NCBI RefSeq assembly: GCF_900141705.1
Contig: NZ_FQYM01000006.1
Location: 1 to 64,000 of the forward strand
Direction: 5' to 3'
Source: Fibrobacter sp. UWP2
GTDB taxonomy: Bacteria; Fibrobacterota; Fibrobacteria; Fibrobacterales; Fibrobacteraceae
DNA: 64,000 nucleotides
Shown: positions 43,135-50,594 of the stretch, in pieces
How the letters are laid out: each line of letters begins with the position of its first letter
Numbering within the stretch: position 1 is the first letter of the stretch
Made by a program: the position numbers and the translations under genes
Notes under the pieces: generated by a model
What the model was told of the DNA's origin: nothing
What the model saw: only the letters and a program-made list of their open reading frames with translations
Database searches by the model: none

Positions 43135-43380
43135 TCAATCGGAACCTGGACGCAAATTGGCTACGAGTCGCCCACCTCCAAAAATTTTGCTTACGACGCA
43201 TCTAATGGTTATGAATGGTATGCTAACGCCTCTTTTGATCTTCCGGATGGCTGCACTAATGGGTGGTATGTTGATGTGGATGAAATAACAGTTGATAACG
43301 TCAAAACGGTCAAATACCAGGCAAGCGACAACTGCTCTCCTCTCACTCCGAACTTCAAGAACATCGGTACTTCCTCGTAA
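43087..43380 (+). pseudogene. Silent pilin cassette lacking promoter and N-terminal half
   Basis: Encodes about 97 residues homologous to the C-terminal part of the pilin at 46205-46630 (GTYVHMQDAYFVDQQ...SDNCSPLTPNFKNIGTSS). The leader, the prepilin cleavage site and the hydrophobic helix are absent. The frame stays open to 43027 but has no ribosome site or pilin sequence there. I interpret it as an unexpressed alternative C-terminal half, intact and ready to be joined to the N-terminal half by inversion, not as decay: no internal stop or frameshift exists. A terminator follows. Confidence 0.85.
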
Positions 43381-43401
43381 CCTCTATCTTGAACTAACTA
43401 T

Positions 43402-43440
43402 GGCCCGCCAAAGTCCTTGTGACGAGGCGGGCTTTTTTTA
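43402..43440 (+). terminator. Terminator after silent pilin cassette
   Basis: GCCCGCC and GGCGGGC stem followed by seven T, directly upstream of the pilin A promoter. An inverted copy is at 46146-46184. Confidence 0.85.
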
Positions 43441-43498
43441 AGGATTCTATTATTAACAGCCGTTATAACTATATTTTGAACGAGAGGGGCATGGCGAA

Positions 43499-43921
43499 AT
43501 GAAGCGCGGATTTACACTTATCGAACTCATGGTCGTGATCGTAATCATGGGCATCTTGGCGGCGATTGCTGTGCCAAAGCTCTTTTCGATGATTGCAAAA
43601 TCCAAGGCGGCCGAAGTCGGCCCTGCCGCCGGTTCGTATGTACACCGGCAGGATGTGTATATTGCAGAAATGCATGCCGTTGGCGATTTTAAAGCTATCG
43701 GCTACGATGTTCCGTCAAGTACAGTCTTCTCCTACACCGAGACTTACACCGCCAAGACTAAGGAAGTCTGGAAGGCAACTCCAAAGGCAGGCCTTTCCGA
43801 GTGCTCGTCCGGCACTTGGACTGTGACATCCGAGATGGATTCGCACGGAGGCAAGCATGTCGCAGAGACGGACTGCACGAACCTGACTCCAAACTTTACC
43901 GCTATTGGATCCGGGTCGTGA
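43499..43921 (+). CDS. Type IV pilin-like protein A
   Basis: 140-residue prepilin-like protein. The leader is very short (MKRG), cleaved before FTLIELMVVIVIMGILAAIAVPKLFSMI, the methylated Phe/Glu5 helix of type IV pilins and pseudopilins. The globular part ends LTPNFTAIGSGS. Two Cys near residues 102 and 131 could form the disulfide loop. RBS GAGAGGGG. Nearly identical upstream DNA and about 85% identical codons occur in inverted orientation in pilin B (45664-46086). Whether it is a true pilus subunit or a pseudopilin cannot be told. Confidence 0.88.
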   Translation: MKRGFTLIELMVVIVIMGILAAIAVPKLFSMIAKSKAAEVGPAAGSYVHRQDVYIAEMHAVGDFKAIGYDVPSSTVFSYTETYTAKTKEVWKATPKAGLSECSSGTWTVTSEMDSHGGKHVAETDCTNLTPNFTAIGSGS

Positions 43922-44025
43922 TTGCGTTTGTCTCTTGCGAGAGAGCTTTTTATTGATTCTCGACAGATTTTGAACATGGTTATGTATAACCGTCGTAAAA
44001 AGGCGGATTATAGCAAAATTTTGTT

Positions 44026-44051
44026 ATAATCGTTGTTTTTATGACGATTAT
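44026..44051. promoter_or_regulatory. Probable HipB operator
   Basis: Inverted repeat ATAATCGT (44026-44033) and ACGATTAT (44044-44051) with a 10-bp spacer, 18 bp upstream of hipB, in the place where HipB-type repressors bind. Confidence 0.6.
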
Positions 44052-44068
44052 TATGTATATTTCTAACC

Positions 44069-44374
44069 ATGTGGAACGAAATGACGACCCCCTCTATCTT
44101 GAAGGAAATGGGTTCAAGGCTCAAGGAATACCGCCTGCGTAAAGGGCTCATGCAGTCCGAACTGGCGGAATCTGCCGGTGTTGGTGTTGGTACGATTGCC
44201 AAGATGGAGCGCGGGGGCGCCGTGTCAGTACAAATTCTGTTGAGCGTTCTGCGTTCCCTCGGCATGCTCGAGAATATAGAGCAGCTCCTGCCGGAACCTC
44301 CCGTGAGCCCGCTCCTTTTGCGCAGGCTACAGGGAGGCAAGATCCAACGCATAAAACGGAGCAAGGCCAAATGA
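44069..44374 (+). CDS. hipB: HipB-like XRE-family antitoxin/repressor
   Basis: 101 residues. The helix-turn-helix (MGSRLKEYRLRKGLMQSELAESAGVGVGTIAKMERGG) occupies residues 14-51; the basic C-terminal tail (RRLQGGKIQRIKRSKAK) may contact HipA or DNA. It overlaps hipA by ATGA. Antitoxins of this family bind HipA and repress the operon. It lies inside the inverted-repeat pilin segment. Confidence 0.9.
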   Translation: MWNEMTTPSILKEMGSRLKEYRLRKGLMQSELAESAGVGVGTIAKMERGGAVSVQILLSVLRSLGMLENIEQLLPEPPVSPLLLRRLQGGKIQRIKRSKAK

Positions 44375-45657
44375 GCGAACTTGTCGTAAACGTGCGATTG
44401 TGGGGCAAGCCTGTCGGAGCGTTGTCGTGGGATACTTCGCGGGGTGTCGCCTATTTCGAATACGAGCCCGCCTTTGTTCGTAATCCGTTGCCGGTATCAC
44501 CCATAAAGATGCCCGTGGAGAAGGGCGTTTTCTCTTTTGCCGAGAACCGGAACAACTGTTTTCGCGGACTCCCGGGACTCATTGCGGATTCTCTGCCGGA
44601 CAAATTCGGTGACCAGATTATTTCGGAATGGTTTCAGACCATGGGCCGCCCGCTAGAGACAGTGACTCCGCTGGAACGCTTGTGCTATGTCGGTAAGCGC
44701 TCTATGGGCGCACTGGAGTTTGAGCCCAGTTTGTCTACACCGGGGCTTGACGAGTCTACGGAAATTCTTGTGGACGACCTCGTCAAGTTGGCCGAGAGCG
44801 TTTTCCGCGACCGCGAAAAGTTCAGGGAGAAGCTTGTCCAGCAGGATAAGACCTTGTACGACATCTTGCGAGTCGGCACTTCTGCCGGGGGCGCAAAGCC
44901 CAAAGCGATTATCGCCTATAACGAATCTACGGGCGAAGTGCGCAGTGGCCAGGTTCCTGCGCCAAAGGGGTTCGGCTATTGGCTGCTCAAGTTCGACGGC
45001 GTAAGCTACCGCGAGCACGACAGCATTACCGAAATACCCCGCGGGATAGGCAACGTGGAATACGCCTACTACAAGATGGCTTTGCAGGCTGGGATTTGCA
45101 TGAGCGAGTGCCGCATTCTGGAAGATAGCAGCGGTTGCCATTTTATGACTAGGCGTTTCGACAGAAAAACTGACGGGGCCAAACTGCACATGCAGACACT
45201 TGCGGCCTTGGCACACCTGGACCGCGACGTGCGCCATTCCTACGAAGACTCCTTTGCCGTGATGCGCAAGCTCGGGCTCGACGCCAAAGCAGACGAGGAC
45301 GTGTTCCGCTGCATGGTCTTCAATGTGTTTGCAAAAAACAATGACGACCACACCAAGAACATTTCTTTCTTGATGGACGAGACCGGAACCTGGAAACTGG
45401 CGCCCGCATACGATTTGTGCTACGCCAACGATCCGAGGAGTCGCTGGATAAAACGCCACCAGATGTCGGTGAACATGAAACAGGAAAATATCACACGCGA
45501 AGACCTCAAGGCGGTGGCGGAACGCGTCGGAATCCGCAAATACGCGGCCATCATGGACCAGGTCGAAAATGCGGTCGCCTGCTGGAACGAGATTGCGAAG
45601 GACTGCGGCGTTCGCGAAAACCACCGTGAGGAGATTTCGCGGGAACTGCTTAAATAA
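44371..45657 (+). CDS. hipA: HipA-family serine/threonine kinase toxin
   Basis: 428 residues, full length for HipA. Hallmarks: N-terminal domain (VRLWGKPVGALSWD), the glycine-rich loop VGTSAGGAKPKA, the catalytic loop NVFAKNNDDHTKNISFLMD and the metal-binding LAPAYDLCYA. E. coli HipA phosphorylates glutamyl-tRNA synthetase and causes persistence; targets differ among relatives. All catalytic residues are intact. It may help retain the segment between the pilin repeats, since its loss would free the toxin (inference). Confidence 0.92.
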   Translation: MSELVVNVRLWGKPVGALSWDTSRGVAYFEYEPAFVRNPLPVSPIKMPVEKGVFSFAENRNNCFRGLPGLIADSLPDKFGDQIISEWFQTMGRPLETVTPLERLCYVGKRSMGALEFEPSLSTPGLDESTEILVDDLVKLAESVFRDREKFREKLVQQDKTLYDILRVGTSAGGAKPKAIIAYNESTGEVRSGQVPAPKGFGYWLLKFDGVSYREHDSITEIPRGIGNVEYAYYKMALQAGICMSECRILEDSSGCHFMTRRFDRKTDGAKLHMQTLAALAHLDRDVRHSYEDSFAVMRKLGLDAKADEDVFRCMVFNVFAKNNDDHTKNISFLMDETGTWKLAPAYDLCYANDPRSRWIKRHQMSVNMKQENITREDLKAVAERVGIRKYAAIMDQVENAVACWNEIAKDCGVRENHREEISRELLK

Positions 45658-45663
45658 ACGCTA

Positions 45664-46086
45664 TCACGGTCCGGCTCCAATGGCCGTGAAATTTGGAGTC
45701 AGCGAAGTGCAGTTAGTTGCGGCGACATGCTTGCCGCGGCTAGATTTTATTTCAGATGTCACAGTCCAGGTGTCGGAAGAACATTCGGGGAGCCCAGCCT
45801 TTGGAGTGGCAGTCCAGACCTCCTTGGTTTGGGCTGTATAGGTCTCGGTGTAGGAGAAGACTGTGCTTGACGGAACATCGTAGCCGATAGCTTTAAAATC
45901 GCCAACTTCAAACTTTTCGGCGATATACACGTCCTGCCGGTGTACATACGAACCGGCGGCAGGGCCGACTTCGGCCGCCTTGGATTTTGCAATCATCGCG
46001 AAGAGTTTCGGTACGGCGACTGCCGCCAATATGCCCATGATAACAATCACGACCATCAGTTCGATAAGTGTAAATCCGCGCTTCAT
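45664..46086 (-). CDS. Type IV pilin-like protein B (inverted paralogue of A)
   Basis: 140 residues, MKRGFTLIELMVVIVIMGILAAVAVPKLFAMI N-terminus and LTPNFTAIGAGP end. Differences from pilin A cluster in the exposed middle and C-terminal regions (EKFEVGDF, SEIKSSRGKHVAATNCTS), while the upstream 110 bp are virtually identical. It has the same terminator-promoter-gene layout as A but on the opposite strand, 6 bp from the end of hipA. Confidence 0.88.
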   Translation of the reverse strand: MKRGFTLIELMVVIVIMGILAAVAVPKLFAMIAKSKAAEVGPAAGSYVHRQDVYIAEKFEVGDFKAIGYDVPSSTVFSYTETYTAQTKEVWTATPKAGLPECSSDTWTVTSEIKSSRGKHVAATNCTSLTPNFTAIGAGP

Positions 46087-46145
46087 TTCGCCATGCCCCT
46101 CTCGTTCAAAATATAGTTATAACGGCTGTTAATAATAGAATCCTT

Positions 46146-46184
46146 AAAAAAAGCCCGCCTCGTCACAGGGACTTTGGCGGGCCA
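46146..46184 (-). terminator. Terminator after pilin C
   Basis: Inverted copy of the terminator at 43402-43440; stem GCCCGCC/GGCGGGC and seven T on the minus strand, 20 bp after the pilin C stop and just upstream of pilin B. Confidence 0.85.
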
Positions 46185-46204
46185 TATTTAACTCAAGACT
46201 ATTG

Positions 46205-46630
46205 TTACGAGGATGAACCGATGCTCTTGAAGTTCGGAGTCAGCGCCGGGCAGTTGTCGCTTGCCGTGTAGCTGATTGATTTGCTAGTTGGGTTCACAGT
46301 AATTGACCATTCATCACTAGTGCACTTGCCGTCGGTGTTAAATTTAGCTGTAGCAGTCCATGTCTTTCCCGACGTTGCATCCTTGCCTTCGTATTTGAAG
46401 TTTGAGGAGGAAGGAGCCGTGTAGCCAATAGCGTTCCAATTTCCCACCTGCTGCTGGTCCACGAAGTAAGCATCCTGCATATGCACGTAGGATCCTGCTG
46501 CCGGACCGGCTTCAGAGGCCTTGGACTTGGCGATCATCGCGAACAGCTTCGGCACTGCGACAGCGGCCAGGATGCCCATGATCACGATCACGACCATCAA
46601 CTCAATGAGGGTAAAACCTTGTTTCTTCAT
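46205..46630 (-). CDS. Type IV pilin-like protein C (expressed partner of the silent cassette)
   Basis: 141 residues. Prepilin leader MKKQG, then FTLIELMVVIVIMGILAAVAVPKLFAMIAKSKASEAGPAAGSYVHMQDAYF. ATG at 46630 has AAGGAG at ideal spacing and a good promoter upstream. The 48-bp inverted repeat covers about codons 45-60, immediately after the conserved helix. The remaining 80 residues (CTSDEWSITVNPTSKSISYTASDNCPALTPNFKSIGSSS) are the part that would be exchanged. Of the four pilin units here it alone has its own independent promoter and long leader. Confidence 0.9.
   Translation of the reverse strand: MKKQGFTLIELMVVIVIMGILAAVAVPKLFAMIAKSKASEAGPAAGSYVHMQDAYFVDQQQVGNWNAIGYTAPSSSNFKYEGKDATSGKTWTATAKFNTDGKCTSDEWSITVNPTSKSISYTASDNCPALTPNFKSIGSSS
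46451..46498. repeat. 48-bp inverted repeat, right copy (candidate recombination site)
   Basis: Inverse of 43087-43134 with one mismatch, inside pilin C. Crossover here and at the left copy would flip about 3.3 kb and keep the pilin reading frame. Confidence 0.88.
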
Positions 46631-46709
46631 AGTGTACTCCTTGTTGTTTGTGACACACTTGTTTGAGCCTCCGGCCCGTTGGTGGGCGTTCGACTCGTTT
46701 ACATCCACT

Positions 46710-46738
46710 AATATACACACTTTCTTTTGAAAAAGCAA
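46710..46738 (-). promoter_or_regulatory. Pilin C promoter
   Basis: Minus-strand -35 TTGCTT (46733-46738), 17-bp spacer, -10 TATATT (46710-46715). Predicted leader about 70 nt to the ATG at 46630. This promoter lies outside the candidate invertible segment, so it would stay fixed. Confidence 0.65.
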
Positions 46739-47040
46739 TAGTTTTGTCAAACTTTTGTCACATTTGTGTCATAACAACACAGAGTAGACCAAATTTTGCT
46801 TTTTTTACTCAAAAACGCCACATCAGGGGTGTTTTGGATGCTTACAATTATAGATTTTTATTTACAAAAAGGGGGCTTTTTGTGAAAATTTATAGTCCAA
46901 TGTGTAATAAATCACACCCCGTTGCAAGCTTTTTGTGACAAAAACAAGACAAAAGAGGGGTCGCCTGGACGGCGACCCTTCGTGTTTAGCGACAACTTTA
47001 GTTTGTCTACAATTCGCAATGACGCTGGATGATGCACGCC
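46739..47040. other. AT-rich intergenic region upstream of pilin C
   Basis: About 300 bp without a gene. It holds several TGTGACA/TGTCACA motifs (for example 46755-46770 and 46934-46940) that could bind a CRP-type regulator, a CAAAAAG-GGGG-CTTTTTG hairpin near 46865, and the terminator of the convergent-side lipoprotein gene. Confidence 0.4.
46951..46980 (-). terminator. Terminator of LamG lipoprotein gene
   Basis: GGGTCGCC and GGCGACCC form a perfect 8-bp stem (46958-46965/46971-46978), followed on the minus strand by CTCTTTTG. Confidence 0.65.
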
Positions 47041-48651
47041 TTAGCGTTCCTGGAGCCTGGGCCACGCGAATTCGGGGCTCTGGTTCAAATAAGTGGCGAG
47101 CGTCCAATCGTCGGTGCGGAAGGAGCCGCCCAAAAAGAACTCGTCCACGGCGCCGTCAAAACCGCCCAGCACCAGTGCGGTACTGCTGTCGCGCTTGCCG
47201 GCCCAGGGTTCCTTTTGCTTGAGTATAGACAACTTAACGCCGTCCACAAAGGCGCTCACGGCGCCGTTGTAGTTGAACGCCACGAACATCCACTCGCCCG
47301 CCTTTACCACGGAATCGCCCGTAGCCAAATACATGCGGTAGCTGGCGGTGTCGTTTGTCACATTGCCTGCGGAGTCGAGTACAGGGGCCTCCGCCTCGTG
47401 GTACACGCTGAAAACGAGCCCGCTATCGGGTGCGTACACCAGGCTGAACTGGGTCTTGCCCTTGGTCAAAATGCCTTGGCGCTTGCCCAGGCTGTTGAGC
47501 TTGACCCACATGGAGATCGATACGTTTACGCCCGTGAGGGAGTCGGCAGCCTCGACACGGCTCCCTTCCCCGCTAAACTGCGCCGCAGGGCCTAGCACAC
47601 CTTCGGTCACTTTCACGTTGGTAGCCTCTCCTGGGGTGCGAGCCTTTTCGGCATCGTCCTCGACAAGGTCAACCCCACTGTAAAAATGCCACACGGCGTT
47701 GTACACCCTATTGGTGGGGAACACGTCCTGTGCGGAGCGCGGCGGTTTCGCGGTGTTGAGGAGGAATTCCACGGAGTCGGCCACGTTGAGAGAATCGAGA
47801 CGCACCCAGAACAGCGCCTGCTTGGCAACGGTGTCAAAGTAAGCGGGCGTCACGGGGAGCACCTTGCTGCGGGAGCCATCGGCGCTAATGCGGGCGGCTT
47901 CCCAAAGTCCGGGGAGTCTGGCGACAGCGTCAAAGTCGCAATTCGAGGAATCGAGGCGCAAGGCGAGCGGCAAGTCGGTACTCATGCCGGGCAGGGAGTC
48001 GTAACCCTCGGGGAGGGCAAGCGGCGCCACAAAGCGGAGCACCAGGGTATCGCCAGCCACGGCGGTATCGCCGGGTTCCACATTCAGAACAAATTCAACG
48101 GGTTCCCCCTCGTCCACGAACACGAGCAGGTCGAGGGAATCGGAAGGCAGGCTGTCGACCACGACGGCGCCGTTCTTCACGGCCACCCTGCGGAGGATGG
48201 TAGTGCCATAGACGGTCGCGACTCCCTCGGCTCCTTCGCTGAACTCGCCGGGCACCAAAAGCCTTGCCGCGCCGACCTCGGTCAAAACGCCGTCGCGGTT
48301 GAGGCTGTCGTTTTCAGTCAGCTCGAGGCCCTGCACCAGCAGGCGCTTGCCGCTCTCGCGGTGGACCGCCTCGAGCGAGTATCTGCCGGCGGGGATGGAA
48401 TCGAGTGCATAGCGGCCGTTGGAGTCGGTGGTGGTGGTAAAGGCCTCGGGGAGGGAATCTTCGCGGGCGTCAAAGCCCTGGGGCACGCACTGCACGTCGG
48501 CAAACCCGGCGGGGTCGCCGTTATCCAACGTCAAAATACCCGCCAGTTCGGGGGAACCGGTTTCGGCGCTGTTGCCAGCCACCTCGCCCGAATCGTCGGA
48601 GCAGGCGGCCAAAAACAGCGCAAGGAGTATCGCGTAAGCCCATTTCACCAT
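47041..48651 (-). CDS. Surface lipoprotein with LamG-like domain
   Basis: 536 residues from the ATG at 48651. Signal peptide with lipobox LAAC (Cys near 17). A carboxypeptidase-regulatory-like repeat (DPAGFADVQCVPQ...DSNGRYALDSIPAGRYSLEAVH) lies near 35-110. The C-terminal 200 residues form a concanavalin-like LamG domain (NAVWHFYSGVDL...VSISMWVKLNSLGKRQGILTKG...GEWMFVAFNYNGAVSAFVDGVKL). This layout is typical of Fibrobacter surface proteins thought to bind carbohydrate; ligand unknown. Confidence 0.85.
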   Translation of the reverse strand: MVKWAYAILLALFLAACSDDSGEVAGNSAETGSPELAGILTLDNGDPAGFADVQCVPQGFDAREDSLPEAFTTTTDSNGRYALDSIPAGRYSLEAVHRESGKRLLVQGLELTENDSLNRDGVLTEVGAARLLVPGEFSEGAEGVATVYGTTILRRVAVKNGAVVVDSLPSDSLDLLVFVDEGEPVEFVLNVEPGDTAVAGDTLVLRFVAPLALPEGYDSLPGMSTDLPLALRLDSSNCDFDAVARLPGLWEAARISADGSRSKVLPVTPAYFDTVAKQALFWVRLDSLNVADSVEFLLNTAKPPRSAQDVFPTNRVYNAVWHFYSGVDLVEDDAEKARTPGEATNVKVTEGVLGPAAQFSGEGSRVEAADSLTGVNVSISMWVKLNSLGKRQGILTKGKTQFSLVYAPDSGLVFSVYHEAEAPVLDSAGNVTNDTASYRMYLATGDSVVKAGEWMFVAFNYNGAVSAFVDGVKLSILKQKEPWAGKRDSSTALVLGGFDGAVDEFFLGGSFRTDDWTLATYLNQSPEFAWPRLQER

Positions 48652-48792
48652 ACCTAATATAAATATAATTCCTTGGGGCACTTTCCAGACAACGATAAAC
48701 AACAAAGGCGTTGCCCGCAGACAACGGCATTTTTTGTGTTTTTTAGCATAAAAACGCAACTTTTACGCCAAACTTGTATATATATTGTTTTT

Positions 48793-50571
48793 ATGCAACC
48801 GCAACCGCTAAGACTTTCTGAGATTACCATATCGAACCTGCGCTCCATACAGAGGCAGACTTTCCCGTTGAGTGGCTTCACGGCGCTGATCGGCTACAAC
48901 AACGCCGGCAAGACGAACATTTTGATGGGGATCCGCTGGTTGCTTTCGCGCTTTTCGCTCGACATCTCGTACTTTGACGACCCCAACCGCCCCGTGGAGG
49001 TGGAAGGCGTTTTTGACGGCATCACCGAGACGGTACTGAACCGCCTGGGCGAAGAAAAGGCCGCCGAGGTCAAGCCGTTCCTCGCAGGCGACATGCTCAA
49101 AATCAAAAAAGTGCAGCGCGTGCCGGGCGAAGTGCCCGAGAACGTGGAGCTGTGGGCGTTTGTGCCGCCCAACCGCCGCAAAGACAAGCGCCAGGAGTGG
49201 GAGCGCATGGGCGACGCCTTCCGCCACGCCTTTAGCCGCATGTTCCCCCAGAGCATCGCCATTTGGGACTTTGAGGGCAACGAGGCGTTCACCAAGCTTT
49301 TGCACGAGATTTTTAAGCCGCTGGAACGCCGGTTTGGCGGCGAGTTCAACGACATCATCAACAAGTTCAGCGACATGCTGAGCCCGGGCGGCGAGAACCA
49401 GGCCGCCGAAATCCAGAGCTTTGACAGGGACGTGAACGAAAAGCTGCACCCGCTGTTCCCCAGCGTGCGCGTGGAGCTCGACATCCCCATCCCTACCCTC
49501 GAGACGTTCCTCAAAAAGGCGACGCTCAAGGTGATTGACGAAGACGACGGCTTTGAACGCGACATAAACCGCATGGGCGCGGGTTCGCAGCGCGCCATCC
49601 AGATGGCGCTCATCCGCTACCTCTCCGAGGTCAAAAAGCACCACAACAACCACTACCTGAGCCGCACCCTGCTGCTCATTGACTCGCCCGAGCTCTACCT
49701 GCACCCGCAGGCGGTGGAACTGGTGCGCGTGGCGCTCAAGAACCTCTCGAACGAGGGTTACCAGGTGGTGTTCGCGACACACAGCGCCCAGATGGTCACA
49801 AGCGAAGACGTGAGCACCTCGCTGCTCATCCGCAAGAACAAGGAACGCGGCACCTTTATGCGCAAACGAATGGAAGACGCCGTGCACCAGGTGGTGCAAG
49901 ACGCCCCGAGCCAGCTGCAAATGCTCTTTAGTCTCTCGAACAGCAACGAGCTCCTGTTTGCCGACTACGTGCTTTTGACCGAGGGCAAAACCGAGTGGCG
50001 CGTGCTGCCGGCGCTGTTCGAACGCATCACGGGCCAAAGCTTTGCGCTCATCAAGTGCGCCCTGGTACGCCAGGGCGGCGTGAGCAACACCCGCAAGAGC
50101 ATGCAGGTGCTCGACGCGATGGACATGCCGGTGCGCGCGATTGTGGACCTCGACTACGCCTTCACCACTGCCACCCGCGACGGCTTTTTGGAGGCGAACG
50201 ACCCCGACATCAAGTTCTGCCGCAACCTGTTCCGCGAACTCGCGTTCCACCAGCATTTGCGCCTGGTGAACGGGCTCCCGGTGAACAAGCACAGCAACAT
50301 TAGCGCCTCTAGGGCGTACGCCATGATGGCCGAGATGCCCGAGGCCGAGAAGGCCATCCGCAGCATCCACGCCAAGCTCCGCAGCCAGGGAATTTGGGTG
50401 TGGACCCGCGGCGCCATCGAAGAGCACCTGGGCCTGGAAGCCAAGAACGAGGCGGCCTGGAGCAATTTTATTGAACGGAGCAAGTCCAGGAACTTTATCC
50501 AAAATTTGCCGGACTACGACGGCATTGTGGAACTGTGCAACTGGATTATTGACGGCAGTAGAGATGCCTAG
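48793..50571 (+). CDS. OLD-family ATP-dependent endonuclease (AAA + TOPRIM)
   Basis: 592 residues. Walker A GYNNAGKTN near residue 33, a long insertion with helical arms, the signature-like GAGSQRAIQMALIRYL, Walker B LLLIDSPELYLHPQAVELV, the ATHSAQMV motif, then a TOPRIM domain starting LLTEGKTEWRVLPALF with DLDYAF as the metal-binding pair. OLD proteins act in phage exclusion; Gabija GajA is a relative, but no GajB-like helicase gene is adjacent. Codon use is GC-rich as in core genes. Divergent from the lipoprotein gene. Confidence 0.9.
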   Translation: MQPQPLRLSEITISNLRSIQRQTFPLSGFTALIGYNNAGKTNILMGIRWLLSRFSLDISYFDDPNRPVEVEGVFDGITETVLNRLGEEKAAEVKPFLAGDMLKIKKVQRVPGEVPENVELWAFVPPNRRKDKRQEWERMGDAFRHAFSRMFPQSIAIWDFEGNEAFTKLLHEIFKPLERRFGGEFNDIINKFSDMLSPGGENQAAEIQSFDRDVNEKLHPLFPSVRVELDIPIPTLETFLKKATLKVIDEDDGFERDINRMGAGSQRAIQMALIRYLSEVKKHHNNHYLSRTLLLIDSPELYLHPQAVELVRVALKNLSNEGYQVVFATHSAQMVTSEDVSTSLLIRKNKERGTFMRKRMEDAVHQVVQDAPSQLQMLFSLSNSNELLFADYVLLTEGKTEWRVLPALFERITGQSFALIKCALVRQGGVSNTRKSMQVLDAMDMPVRAIVDLDYAFTTATRDGFLEANDPDIKFCRNLFRELAFHQHLRLVNGLPVNKHSNISASRAYAMMAEMPEAEKAIRSIHAKLRSQGIWVWTRGAIEEHLGLEAKNEAAWSNFIERSKSRNFIQNLPDYDGIVELCNWIIDGSRDA

Positions 50572-50594
50572 CGCGGGTTAGAATTGCGCGCGGT

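Noticed and set aside
43087-46498. CRISPR array or integron cassette array at the pilin locus
   Set aside because: Repeats are two inverse copies within genes, not short direct repeats with spacers, and no attC-like sites follow the genes.
46739-46980. Structured riboswitch upstream of pilin C
   Set aside because: Hairpins here are short and unlinked, and most lie upstream of the predicted promoter.
48808-50502. Antisense frame (564 codons) over the OLD nuclease gene
   Set aside because: Shadow of a well-supported gene.
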